Shown here: positions 16,234 to 24,661 of the stretch, piece after piece
How the letters are laid out: the number at the start of each line of letters is the position of its first letter
Numbering within the stretch: the stretch's first letter is position 1
Source: CAYMUC01 sp964393535
GTDB taxonomy: Bacteria; Actinomycetota; Acidimicrobiia; Acidimicrobiales; Ilumatobacteraceae
Direction: 5' to 3'
Assembly: GCA_964393535.1 (NCBI GenBank)
Contig: CAYMUC010000001.1
Span: 1-64,000, forward strand
Length of the DNA: 64,000 nucleotides
The notes under the pieces: model-generated
The model's database searches: none
Seen by the model: the letters and a program-made list of their open reading frames with translations, nothing else
Told to the model about the DNA's origin: nothing
Position numbers and translations under genes: made by a program

Positions 16234-16893
16234 TCAGCGGCGTGAACCGAGTTCCACGAGGTCCTCGGCCATGGTCCAGCCATGAACGATGAGCACCCCA
16301 CCCTTGGCCACCGGGACGTCTGAGAACAATGCTTCGGTCGCCGCATCCGACACCACCGTGGCGTCCGCGTCCACATCGACGAAACCAGACTGGCCGTTGG
16401 ACGACACCACGAAGGACTTCTCGTCGTAGTTGGCGTCCACCCCGAAACGCTTGGCCAAGCGCCTGCCCCAGGCACGCTCCTCACCGACGGCTCGGTGCTC
16501 CGGGCGAGGAATCAACTCGCTCAGTTCGGCGAAGGCCTCGAGCCCACCCGCCGACACGAAGCGAGAACCCACGACCACGTCCTCATCGGGAAAGGCCATG
16601 AGAGCACGGTGGAACGCTTCGTTCATCAGTCCGACACGCGCAGTGACGCTGTGCTCACCCCGCCCGGTCGACAGCAGTCCGATGAGCACACAGGGCGTCC
16701 CGCCGATGCGCTCGAGCGTCGAGAACATGATGCCCGTGAGTTCCCCACCCTTGCGGGCAGTGGTGCACAACACCCAATCCTCTTTCGCCTTGGACAGCAG
16801 TCCAATGTCGAACGCACCCCCCAGAGACGCCATCTCGTCGAGATCGGCGTCGGTCAGCGCGGTGCAGTCCTTGGTCTCCACCTCGACAGCCAT
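16234..16893 (-). CDS. Conserved-looking protein of unknown function
   Basis: The protein has 219 residues and no recognised domain. Residues 1-130 alternate strands and helices (WVLCTTARKGGELTGIMF, GTPCVLIGLLST, HRALMAFPDEDVVVGSRFV), reminiscent of a GNAT acyltransferase fold, but the pyrophosphate-binding R/QxxGxG/A loop is not seen. The C-terminal part (FSDVPVAKGGVLIVHGWTMAEDLVELG) is not familiar. No signal peptide or membrane span is present. It ends 33 bases before the nitroreductase ATG, so co-expression is likely. The codon pattern looks normal, so it is a real gene. Confidence 0.7.
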   Translation of the reverse strand: MAVEVETKDCTALTDADLDEMASLGGAFDIGLLSKAKEDWVLCTTARKGGELTGIMFSTLERIGGTPCVLIGLLSTGRGEHSVTARVGLMNEAFHRALMAFPDEDVVVGSRFVSAGGLEAFAELSELIPRPEHRAVGEERAWGRRLAKRFGVDANYDEKSFVVSSNGQSGFVDVDADATVVSDAATEALFSDVPVAKGGVLIVHGWTMAEDLVELGSRR

Positions 16894-16980
16894 CTCTCCA
16901 GTCTGCCACCCGAGAGGCAGGGAACCGAAACGCAGCGTCCCTGACCAGCAACAACAGTGCCCTCGACCGGTCCAGGTTGC

Positions 16981-17003
16981 AGCATCACAGCATCACAGCA
17001 TCG
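16981..17003 (-). repeat. Short tandem octamer repeat at the end of dnaE
   Basis: On the minus strand GATGCTGT is repeated nearly three times across the dnaE stop codon. Gain or loss of one unit would shift the stop and change the last few residues. Confidence 0.6.
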
Positions 17004-20000
17004 TGGCCGAATGCCACTCGCAGCTCTCCCACCACTCGGTCTACGTCGACGTTGAAGTCGTCGGCCAGTCGCAAGACCTTTCCCTGACCGAGCGCCAACA
17101 TGACCGGCGACGCACCGGGATGATCCTGGAGGATCCGCTTCAACTCATCGATACGGGTCTGATCGAGTGCCGCGGCACCCAATCTCAGTCGCAGGGGTGC
17201 CGCTGTCGTGGCGAGATCCTCGGCAATGGTGACATCGAGGGCCACCAAGGACACCCGCGACTCGTCACGACGATCGAGGCGACCCTTGACCAACACGATG
17301 GCGTCATCAGCCAGACGATGTCCGATCTCTGCCAACAACCGCGGGAAGACGGTGACCTCCACCGAGGACTGCAGGTCCTCGAGCACGAACACCGCCATCT
17401 GGTCGCCCCGCTTGGTGAACTTCCGCGCCAACTGGGTGATGAGGCCGCCTGCCACCACCTGTGCTCCGTCGCTTCGTTCCACCAACTCGGCCAGAGGCCC
17501 ATCGGTCTTACGACGCAGTGCGCCCTCCACCCCGAGAAGGGGGTGGTCCGACACATACAGGCCGAGCATCTCCTTCTCGAAACGCAACCGCTCCGACTTG
17601 TCGAACTCCACCTCTGGAATCGCCACCCGTTCGCTGTAGCCACCGTCGTCGGACGAGCCCGTGTCTCCCCAGTCACCGAACAGACTCATCACACCTTGGT
17701 CCCGTTCACGGCGACGTTCGAGTGTCGTGTCGATGATCTGTTCGAACACCATCAACAGACCACGACGAGGATGCCCGAGACGGTCGAAGGCCCCGGCCTT
17801 GATCAGCGATTCGACCGTTCGCTTGTTGAGCACGGACTCGGGTACCCGTTCGGCGAAGTCGTAGAACGAGGAATACGGACCGTTGGCGTCGCGTTCGACG
17901 AGCAACTGCTCCACCAGTCCTTCCCCCACATTGCGGACCGCCGACAGGCCGAAGGTGATGGCACCGGGACTGCCCCGGGGAAGGTCCACATCAGAAGGCA
18001 CCTCGGCTGCGGTCAGCGGAGCGAAATCGGACCGAGAACGGTTGATGTCGGGAGTCAACACTCGGATGCCCGCCGCACGAGCATCGGCGAGGTACACAGC
18101 GGCCTTGTCGAGATTCGACTTCACGCTGGTCAAGAGACAGGCCAGGTATGGCACCGGGTAGTGCGCTTTGAGGTACGCGGTCTGGTACGTGATGAGGCCG
18201 TAGCCGAAGGTGTGGCTCTTGTTGAAGGCGTAGTCGGCGAACTTCTCGATGACGTCGAACAGTTGCTGACCCAGTTCACGGCCGTAACCCGTCCGCTCAC
18301 AGCCGGCCTCGAACCCCGCCCGTTCCTTGGCCATGAGTTCTCGGACCTTCTTGCCGCACGCCTTGCGCAAGTTGTCGGCCTCGGCCAGCGAGTACCCGGC
18401 AAAACGCTGCGCCACACGCATCACGCTCTCCTGGTAGATCATGAGTCCGTAGGTGTCGGCCAGCACCTCCTGCGCATCCTCGTGGAAGTAGGTCACCTCT
18501 TGGCGACCGTTCTTGCGATCGGCGTAGTCGTAATGCATGTTGACGCTCATCGGGCCCGGCCGATACAACGCCAGCACAGCCGACACGTCCTCGAAACTGT
18601 TGGGCGCCATGGCCCGCAACAGCGCCCTCATCGGCGGCGACTCCAACTGGAACACGCCGATCGTGTCGCCGCGTGAGAGCAGGTCGAAGACACCCTGATC
18701 GTCCAGTGGCACGCTGTCGATGTCGAACTCGGACTCGGTCTGTCGTACCAGAGCAACGGTGTCGGTGATCACGTCCAGGTTCCGCAGTCCGAGGAAGTCC
18801 ATCTTCAGCAGGCCCAGTTCCTCGACCCCGTGCATTTCGAACTGGGTCACCACCGGCGCCAGGTCGGGGTCCAGTCCAGGTTCGGGCTTGCGCTGGATGG
18901 GCAGATACTCGGTGAGCGACTCGCGGGTGATCACCACGGCAGCGGCGTGGATGCCGTCGGACCGCTTCATGCCTTCGAGACCCCGGGCCACATCCACGAT
19001 GCGCTTCACGTCGGGATCGCTCGAGTACATGTCCCGCAACTCCGACGCCGCCTTGTATCCGTCGACGTACTTGGGATGTTCCTCGAAGCAGTAGCGCAAG
19101 GGAGTGTCGCGGCCCATCACCAGCGGGGGCATGGCCTTGGCGACCTTGTCGCCCAAGCCGTAGGGATAGCCCAGCACTCGGGCTGCATCACGAACGGCGT
19201 TACGGGCCTTGATGGTGCCGAACGTGATGATCTGGGCCACATGGTCGCGGCCGTACTTCTCGGCTGCATACCGGATCATCTCGTCGCGGTAACGGGAGTC
19301 GAAGTCCATGTCGATATCGGGCATGGACACACGACTGGGATTCAAGAAGCGTTCGAACAGCAGGTCGTAGCGAATGGGATCCAGTTCGGTGATGCGAAGG
19401 CAGTAGGCCACGGCGCAACCAGCTGCCGAGCCTCGACCGGGACCCACCCGAATACCCGCCTCTTTGGCATGACGGATGAGGTCCCACACGATCAGAAAGT
19501 ACGAGGCGAACCCCATATCGCTGATCACCCGCAGTTCGTAGGCCAGGCGTTCGACCACCGCCGGGGGGAGTTCTGCTCCCCACCGCATGGCGGCACCCTG
19601 CCAGGTGAGGTGTTCCAGGTACGAGCGGTCGTCGGAGAACCCCGGTGGAAGCGGGAAGTTCGGCAACTGCGGCTTACCGAACTCGATGGTCACGTCCGCG
19701 CGCTCGGCGATCCACAAGGTGTTGTCACAAGCCTCGGGTACCTCGCGGAACAGATAGCGCATCTCCTGCGCCGACTTCAGATAGTGCTCCTGGCCCTCGA
19801 ACTTGAAGCGCTTGGGATCCGACAGCATGGCCCCCGTCTGCACGCACAGCAGTGCGTCGTGGGATTCGTGATCCTCCCGATGTGTGTAGTGCGAGTCGTT
19901 GGTGGCCAGCAGTGGTGCACCGATCCGTCGGGCGATGTCGATGAGCATGGGGTTCGTGCGCTGCTGCTCGGCAAGACCGTGATCCTGGAGTTCCACGAAC

Positions 20001-20554
20001 AGGTGGTCTTTGCCAAAGATCTCCTGGAGGCGCCCCGCTTTGTCGAGTGCACCTTTCTCGTCGCCCTTGAGCAAGGCCTGCAGCACGTGTCCACCCAGGC
20101 AGCCCGTCGTGGCGATGAGCCCGTCGGAGTGACGCTGCAGCAACTCCCAGTCCATACGGGGCTTGTAGTAGTACCCCTCGAGAAAGGCGAGGCTGGCCAA
20201 CTTCAGGAGGTTGCGGTATCCCTGGTCGTTCTCTGCCAGCAGCGTGAGGTGGTAGTAGAGCTTGGCACCGCCCTCGGTGTCACCTCCCGAGTCGTCGATA
20301 CGGCCACGCCGAGCCGGCCGCTCGGACCGATGCTCATGCGCCAGGTATGCCTCGGTGCCGATGACCGGGTTCACACCCTGCTGCCGGCACTCCTTGTAGA
20401 AGTCGAGCACCCCGTACATGTTGCCGTGGTCGGTGATACCAAGCGCGGGTTGGCCGTCGGCCACCGCCTTGGCCACCAGTTCGTCCAGCCGGGCTGCCCC
20501 GTCCAGCATCGAGAACTCGGTATGGACGTGCAGGTGGGTGAACGAATCTCCCAC
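16985..20554 (-). CDS. dnaE: DNA polymerase III alpha subunit
   Basis: The replicative polymerase, 1189 residues, close to actinobacterial DnaE1. It has an N-terminal PHP domain (HLHVHTEFSMLDGAA at 7-21), a palm with GPGRGSAAGC and the catalytic PDIDMDF, the tau/beta-binding regions, and a C-terminal OB domain (VAGGLITQLARKF). The start is GTG at 20554 preceded by AAGGGAGA. The last codons contain a short tandem repeat of TGCTGTGA-type octamers that sets the end of the protein (HDAVML). Confidence 0.97.
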   Translation of the reverse strand: MGDSFTHLHVHTEFSMLDGAARLDELVAKAVADGQPALGITDHGNMYGVLDFYKECRQQGVNPVIGTEAYLAHEHRSERPARRGRIDDSGGDTEGGAKLYYHLTLLAENDQGYRNLLKLASLAFLEGYYYKPRMDWELLQRHSDGLIATTGCLGGHVLQALLKGDEKGALDKAGRLQEIFGKDHLFVELQDHGLAEQQRTNPMLIDIARRIGAPLLATNDSHYTHREDHESHDALLCVQTGAMLSDPKRFKFEGQEHYLKSAQEMRYLFREVPEACDNTLWIAERADVTIEFGKPQLPNFPLPPGFSDDRSYLEHLTWQGAAMRWGAELPPAVVERLAYELRVISDMGFASYFLIVWDLIRHAKEAGIRVGPGRGSAAGCAVAYCLRITELDPIRYDLLFERFLNPSRVSMPDIDMDFDSRYRDEMIRYAAEKYGRDHVAQIITFGTIKARNAVRDAARVLGYPYGLGDKVAKAMPPLVMGRDTPLRYCFEEHPKYVDGYKAASELRDMYSSDPDVKRIVDVARGLEGMKRSDGIHAAAVVITRESLTEYLPIQRKPEPGLDPDLAPVVTQFEMHGVEELGLLKMDFLGLRNLDVITDTVALVRQTESEFDIDSVPLDDQGVFDLLSRGDTIGVFQLESPPMRALLRAMAPNSFEDVSAVLALYRPGPMSVNMHYDYADRKNGRQEVTYFHEDAQEVLADTYGLMIYQESVMRVAQRFAGYSLAEADNLRKACGKKVRELMAKERAGFEAGCERTGYGRELGQQLFDVIEKFADYAFNKSHTFGYGLITYQTAYLKAHYPVPYLACLLTSVKSNLDKAAVYLADARAAGIRVLTPDINRSRSDFAPLTAAEVPSDVDLPRGSPGAITFGLSAVRNVGEGLVEQLLVERDANGPYSSFYDFAERVPESVLNKRTVESLIKAGAFDRLGHPRRGLLMVFEQIIDTTLERRRERDQGVMSLFGDWGDTGSSDDGGYSERVAIPEVEFDKSERLRFEKEMLGLYVSDHPLLGVEGALRRKTDGPLAELVERSDGAQVVAGGLITQLARKFTKRGDQMAVFVLEDLQSSVEVTVFPRLLAEIGHRLADDAIVLVKGRLDRRDESRVSLVALDVTIAEDLATTAAPLRLRLGAAALDQTRIDELKRILQDHPGASPVMLALGQGKVLRLADDFNVDVDRVVGELRVAFGHDAVML

Positions 20555-20604
20555 GGATCTCCCTTCGACGACCCCGGAACGGACTCAGAGCGACGGTACC
20601 ACCG

Positions 20605-21051
20605 TCACAGATAGGTGCCGGGGCGATCGACGACTTGTACCTCACCGGCGGGCGAGCCCGGTGGCAGTCGTCGCAGTTGCTCCAACTGCTGCCGCGCCGC
20701 CAGTTGTTGGGCGAACAACGTGGCCTGAATGCCGTGGAAGAGCCCCTCGAGCCACCCGACCAACTGCGCCTTGGCGACCCGCAGTTCCGGCTCGGTGGGA
20801 ATCTCCCCGTCACGGAACGGCAACGCCAGTTGGAACAACTCGTGTTGGAGATCGGGCGACAAGGCGCTCGCAACCTCGGTCACCGACCGTGCGTAGATCT
20901 CTGCCACGCGCTCGCGGCTGGCCTCGTCCAGTTGCGTCGCGCGCACCTCGTCGAGCAGTTGCTTGATCATGGAGCCGATCCGCATCACCTTGGCCGGCTC
21001 GGTCACCGTTTCGGACTCTGCTGCAACCGGAACATCGGGGGTATCGGTCAT
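20605..21051 (-). CDS. bpa: Bacterial proteasome activator (Bpa/PafE, DUF2587)
   Basis: The protein has 148 residues. The core (IGSMIKQLLDEVRATQLDEA; AKAQLVGWLEGLFHGIQATL; FAQQLAARQQLEQLRRLPPG) matches the ATP-independent activator of the mycobacterial 20S proteasome, which forms a dodecameric ring. The C-terminus is GTYL, equivalent to the GQYL motif that docks into the proteasome alpha ring. It should therefore feed unfolded proteins to a 20S core encoded elsewhere. The ATG overlaps the stop of the upstream phosphatase-family gene (ATGA), so expression is coupled. No prcBA genes are in this window. Confidence 0.93.
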   Translation of the reverse strand: MTDTPDVPVAAESETVTEPAKVMRIGSMIKQLLDEVRATQLDEASRERVAEIYARSVTEVASALSPDLQHELFQLALPFRDGEIPTEPELRVAKAQLVGWLEGLFHGIQATLFAQQLAARQQLEQLRRLPPGSPAGEVQVVDRPGTYL

Positions 21052-22166
21052 GAGGACTCCTGCTGGGCTATGAGGGGTACGAGTACCTCGTCGGCGGTCA
21101 TCGAGCCATGACGGCAGATCAACTTGAACGGTCCGGTGTCAGACGGTTCGTCGAAACTCACCGGGTGGCGAGCCACCAAGGCCACATCTCCCAGACGACC
21201 GGCCACCGGCGGAGAGATGTGACTGCCGAACCAACCCTCGTCGATGATCTGCTGACGCGAGCGCACCCACGCCACCGGCGAGTGAGCCTCGGTGGCAGCC
21301 GCCAACAACTCGCCAGCCGCACCAGCGCGGGCGTGAAGCCACCGGAATCGGCCCTCTCCGCTCTGATGGTGGACCAACGCGAGGAGTCGTTCGTCGGGGG
21401 TCAACACGTTGTCCCCCACATGGACCTGACCGTGATCGGCGATGACCGCCAACGCCGAACCAGGCACCAACTGCTCGAGCACATCACCCACCAGGCGATC
21501 GGCCGCTCGCAGTTCGGCCTCGTAGAAGGACCCGAAGCCGCGCTCATGGGCGACTTTGTCGATGCCGTCGTAATAGGCGTAGACCAGTGGTTCGCCGGCC
21601 CGCAACTGGCGCCCCACCTCCACGGCGAGTCCCGACATCGTTCGCCAGCCCACCATGCGGCTACCACGCAGGTGAGCCTCGGAGAAGGCCGACGACTCGA
21701 GTTCGACCTTGCTGACCACCGGCACGCTGGCACCGAGGAACGGCGGCACCGGCTGCACTTCGACCGGAGGATGTTGACGCCTCACCTCGCCTTTGGTCGT
21801 GGACCAACGCAACGTGTTGACCACATCGCCACTGAGATCGATGCGGTACCCCACGACGCCGTGCTCGGCCGGGCTGACCCCGGTGGCTATGGACGTGAGC
21901 GCCGTGGCCGTGGTGGTGGGCGCCACGGTGGTGATCGGGCCGCCCTGCATCTGAGCCAAGGTGGGGCACAGGTGTCGGTGCTGTTGCAGTTGGTTCCAGC
22001 CCAACCCGTCCAGCACCAGCAACACCACCTGACGTGCGTGCTGCAACGCCTCGGGAAACCACGAGGGCCGGCGCCCAGGAGCACACCCCAACACGCCGGG
22101 CACCACGCCACAGACGTTGGCACCCCGGTAGTCAGGGATCACGGGGTGAGCATCACTGTCGTCCAC
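21048..22166 (-). CDS. Alkaline-phosphatase-superfamily hydrolase (nucleotide pyrophosphatase/phosphodiesterase type)
   Basis: About 372 residues from the GTG at 22166. Metal-site motifs of the superfamily are LLVLDGLGWN (Asp53), PTTTATALTS with the nucleophilic Thr (about 84-86), YYDGIDKVAHERG, VIADHGQVHVGD and a late CRHGS. No clear signal peptide is seen, so a cytoplasmic enzyme is likely. The frame is open upstream to 22349 but reads there as junk; GTG at 22142 is an alternative start. It is coupled to bpa by a 4-base overlap, a pairing whose reason is unknown. The substrate cannot be assigned. Confidence 0.85.
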   Translation of the reverse strand: MDDSDAHPVIPDYRGANVCGVVPGVLGCAPGRRPSWFPEALQHARQVVLLVLDGLGWNQLQQHRHLCPTLAQMQGGPITTVAPTTTATALTSIATGVSPAEHGVVGYRIDLSGDVVNTLRWSTTKGEVRRQHPPVEVQPVPPFLGASVPVVSKVELESSAFSEAHLRGSRMVGWRTMSGLAVEVGRQLRAGEPLVYAYYDGIDKVAHERGFGSFYEAELRAADRLVGDVLEQLVPGSALAVIADHGQVHVGDNVLTPDERLLALVHHQSGEGRFRWLHARAGAAGELLAAATEAHSPVAWVRSRQQIIDEGWFGSHISPPVAGRLGDVALVARHPVSFDEPSDTGPFKLICRHGSMTADEVLVPLIAQQESS

Positions 22167-22225
22167 GATGGTTCCAGTCCACCACCTTCGGCCCCGGGAT
22201 GCCAAGCCCCCGTGTCGATGAGTCC

Positions 22226-22231
22226 TACGAT
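22226..22231 (+). promoter_or_regulatory. TACGAT -10-like box for the Rrf2 regulator
   Basis: TACGAT, 6 bases, then GTG at 22238. It decides the GTG over the ATG one codon earlier. Confidence 0.5.
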
Positions 22232-22237
22232 GGCATG

Positions 22238-22675
22238 GTGCGCGTATCCACCCGGGGCGACTATGCCTGTCGAGCACTGCTGTCGCTGGCGCTTCACGGT
22301 GGCGACAGTGGCCCCATCTCGGTACGTGACATCGCCGAACGCACGGCACTCCCCCAGCCGTACCTGGAGCAGATCCTCCTGGCCCTCAAAGGAGCTGGCC
22401 TCGTGAAGTCCAAGCGAGGAGTGGGCGGAGGCTATGTGTTGGCCAGGTCACCCGAGTCCATTCGGCTGTCCGAGATCATCAGCGCGGTGGACGGCCCCAT
22501 CACCTTGGGTGACTTCGGTGAACCGCACGCCGATGGAGCCTGCGATCACGAGGGCCAGTGCGTGCTGTTGGCGGTGTGGAAGCAGACCGGCGATCTCATG
22601 CGCCAGCACCTCGACAGTTTCACCCTCGCCACCGTGGCGGCGATGTCGCGCGGCGAGAGTGCCTGGCCGAACTGA
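22238..22675 (+). CDS. Rrf2-family transcriptional regulator
   Basis: The protein has 145 residues. The N-terminus MRVSTRGDYACRALLSLALH and the winged helix IAERTALPQPYLEQILLALK with the wing KRGVGGGYVLAR are typical of Rrf2 (IscR, NsrR, CymR). The cluster-binding loop has ACDHEGQC, a C-x5-C pair, but no third cysteine, so the IscR/NsrR three-Cys [Fe-S] pattern is incomplete; His might replace one, or it may sense something else. The start is the GTG at 22238 after a -10-like box. It is convergent with rluD 7 bases downstream and divergent from the phosphatase-family gene. The target is unknown. Confidence 0.9.
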   Translation: MRVSTRGDYACRALLSLALHGGDSGPISVRDIAERTALPQPYLEQILLALKGAGLVKSKRGVGGGYVLARSPESIRLSEIISAVDGPITLGDFGEPHADGACDHEGQCVLLAVWKQTGDLMRQHLDSFTLATVAAMSRGESAWPN

Positions 22676-22682
22676 CCAAGGC

Positions 22683-23597
22683 TCACGAACACCCGTCGAT
22701 CGACTCTTGGAAGTCCGCCGGAAGATCACTCGTCACACGCACCTCGACACCGGTGACGGGGTGCTCGAAGGCGAGTTCGGCTGCGTGGAGCAAGGGACGT
22801 GGTGCGGCAAGGGTGGGGCGGTCACCACCGTAGGTGGCGTCACCGACGACCGGATGCCCGATGGCGGCCAGATGCACCCTGATCTGGTGGGTGCGACCGG
22901 TCTCCAACTCGCAGCTGACCAGCGTGAGGTCAGTGGGCGAGGTGAACTCTTGGATCACCGCATATCGGGTGCGAGCTTGCTTACCGTCCACCACCACGGC
23001 GCGGCGTAGTGGATCCCTCGGGTCGCGACCCAGTGGTGCGTCGATGATCCCGACCCGTTGTGCCGGATGCCCCCACACCAGGGCCAGATAGCGCCGATGC
23101 ACCTCGCGGTGGCTCAACGCATCCACCAGCGCCGTGTATGCCTCGTCAGTACGAGCCACCGCCATCAGGCCTGAGGTGCCGGCATCCAGGCGGTGCACGA
23201 TGCCCGGTCGCATGGGGTCCCCCACCTCGGCCAACTCGGGATATCGGGCCAACAGTGCATTCACGAGCGTTCCCTCGGGATTGCCGGCGCCGGGGTGCAC
23301 AACCAGGCCCACCGGCTTGTCGATCACGACCACATGGACGTCCTCGTAACGCACATCGAGGATGATGGAAGGGTCGGGCTGGGGCAGAGAGGTCCCCGGG
23401 AGCATCGTGAGATCGATGTCGAGGTGCTGACCCTGGTCGAGTCGGATCTTGCCCGAAGCCGCCACCCGACCATCAACGGCCACACCCCCACAACGCAGCA
23501 ACTCCGAGGCGTCGGCACGACTGATCCCCCCCAGCAATGCCACGACCCGGTCAAGTCGCTCGCCGTGCAGTGCCTGGGGCACGTCGTCGCTGATCAC
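22683..23597 (-). CDS. rluD: 23S rRNA pseudouridine synthase, RluD/RluA family
   Basis: The protein has 304 residues. It has an N-terminal S4 RNA-binding domain (about 12-70: ERLDRVVALLGGISRADA) and a catalytic domain with HRLDAGTSGL, where Asp138 is the nucleophile. GRTHQIRVHLAAIGHPVVGD follows. It converts uridines in large-subunit rRNA to pseudouridine. The GTG at 23597 overlaps the lspA stop (GTGA), as the lspA-rluD pair does in many bacteria. RluA-type specificity cannot be ruled out. Confidence 0.93.
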   Translation of the reverse strand: MISDDVPQALHGERLDRVVALLGGISRADASELLRCGGVAVDGRVAASGKIRLDQGQHLDIDLTMLPGTSLPQPDPSIILDVRYEDVHVVVIDKPVGLVVHPGAGNPEGTLVNALLARYPELAEVGDPMRPGIVHRLDAGTSGLMAVARTDEAYTALVDALSHREVHRRYLALVWGHPAQRVGIIDAPLGRDPRDPLRRAVVVDGKQARTRYAVIQEFTSPTDLTLVSCELETGRTHQIRVHLAAIGHPVVGDATYGGDRPTLAAPRPLLHAAELAFEHPVTGVEVRVTSDLPADFQESIDGCS

Positions 23598-24052
23598 TCC
23601 GTCACCGTTCGAGACACGGCGATGACCAGGCCCACGCCACCCAACACGATCGCCATGTCGGCGATGTTGAAGATGGGCCACCACTGCAGGTCGATGAAGT
23701 CGACCACGGCCCCGCGCATCCAGGCGTCACCACGGAAAAGCCGGTCGATGATGTTGCCGAGCGCACCGCCCACGACAGCCGATCCAGCCACGATGCGTGG
23801 CGTCGAGGTCTGTCGTCTGAGCACCACCAGGACCACGGCGAGGATGACCAACGAGGCGATCCCGATGAGCGGTCCGAGGCCTGGGCCACGAGAGAACGCC
23901 ATGCCGGTGTTGAACGCCAGATTGAACCTGAGCGTCCAGATCAGGTCGATGGTGCGACCGTCGTCGAGTGCGTTCAGTGCCCAGGACTTGGTCAACTGAT
24001 CGGCTACCACGATCGCCACGGCGATCGCAGCGATCAGACGCCATCGCGTCAT
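23594..24052 (-). CDS. lspA: Lipoprotein signal peptidase (signal peptidase II)
   Basis: A four-span membrane protease of 152 residues. It cleaves the signal peptide of diacylglyceryl-prolipoproteins. Catalytic aspartates lie in VVDFIDL (Asp118) and FNIADM (Asp132); NTGMAFS and GNIIDRL are also conserved. The ATG at 24052 overlaps the upstream stop (ATGA). One likely client in this window is the lipoprotein at 54280. Confidence 0.95.
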   Translation of the reverse strand: MTRWRLIAAIAVAIVVADQLTKSWALNALDDGRTIDLIWTLRFNLAFNTGMAFSRGPGLGPLIGIASLVILAVVLVVLRRQTSTPRIVAGSAVVGGALGNIIDRLFRGDAWMRGAVVDFIDLQWWPIFNIADMAIVLGGVGLVIAVSRTVTE

Positions 24053-24603
24053 CGGCGTCCCAACCCGCCGACCTTCTCCTCCACCAGCACCGTCGTCCAC
24101 GGCAGGGCCTCCAGTCGCTCTCGGGGAATGGGTCGACCCGACACCGAGGAGTAGCCGTACGTGCCGTCGGCGATGCGCTCCAATGCTGTGTCGATCTCGG
24201 TGATGGTCTGGCGAGCCTGCGCCGAGAGCGCCAGATCTCTCTCGCGTTCCACCACCATGGTGTCTCCTTCTCCGGACTCCTCGTCGAACTGCACATCGCC
24301 CATCTCGGCCTCGGCGATGAGGGCATTGGCTTCGTCCTCCAGACGAACAGCCTGACCCGTGAGGCGCTCACGCTCGGCGAGAAGCGCGGAGCGCTGCTCC
24401 ACGAGGAACTCCAGGTCGAACTCGGCGGACGCTTTGACACCAGGCACCTTCTTCCCGGTGGCGGCCTTCTTGGGCGCCGGAGCGTCCTGCTTCGCAGCGG
24501 CCTTCTTGGCAGCCTTCTCACCGTCGGCCGCTTTGGCGGCAGCGGTTTTCGCTGCCGCCTTCTTGGCAGGCTTCGAGGTGTTGGCGGCGTCGGTCTTGGC
24601 CAT
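24049..24603 (-). CDS. DksA/TraR-family protein lacking zinc-finger cysteines, with a Lys/Ala-rich N-terminus
   Basis: The protein has 184 residues. Residues 1-60 are Ala/Lys-rich (AKKAAAKTAAAKAA), like histone H1 tails. Then comes the DksA coiled coil (LEFLVEQRSALLAERERLTG) with acidic GDVQFDEESGEGD, and a C-terminal GTYGYSSVSGRPIPRERLEALPW that aligns with the DksA zinc finger, but all four cysteines are replaced (Tyr/Ser and others). DksA proteins act in the RNA polymerase secondary channel; whether this one does is unknown. GGAGGT precedes the ATG at 24603. It lies between ileS and lspA. Confidence 0.88.
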   Translation of the reverse strand: MAKTDAANTSKPAKKAAAKTAAAKAADGEKAAKKAAAKQDAPAPKKAATGKKVPGVKASAEFDLEFLVEQRSALLAERERLTGQAVRLEDEANALIAEAEMGDVQFDEESGEGDTMVVERERDLALSAQARQTITEIDTALERIADGTYGYSSVSGRPIPRERLEALPWTTVLVEEKVGGLGRR

Positions 24604-24661
24604 GTGGACAGGTACCTCCGTGGGACGCTTGATCGATTCGGAGCGAAGCGGTCGTGTGAGG

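Noticed and set aside
16430..18676. 748-codon open frame on plus opposite dnaE
   Set aside because: It is antisense to a clear DnaE, is rich in His/Arg/Gln and has no domain; a high-GC shadow frame.
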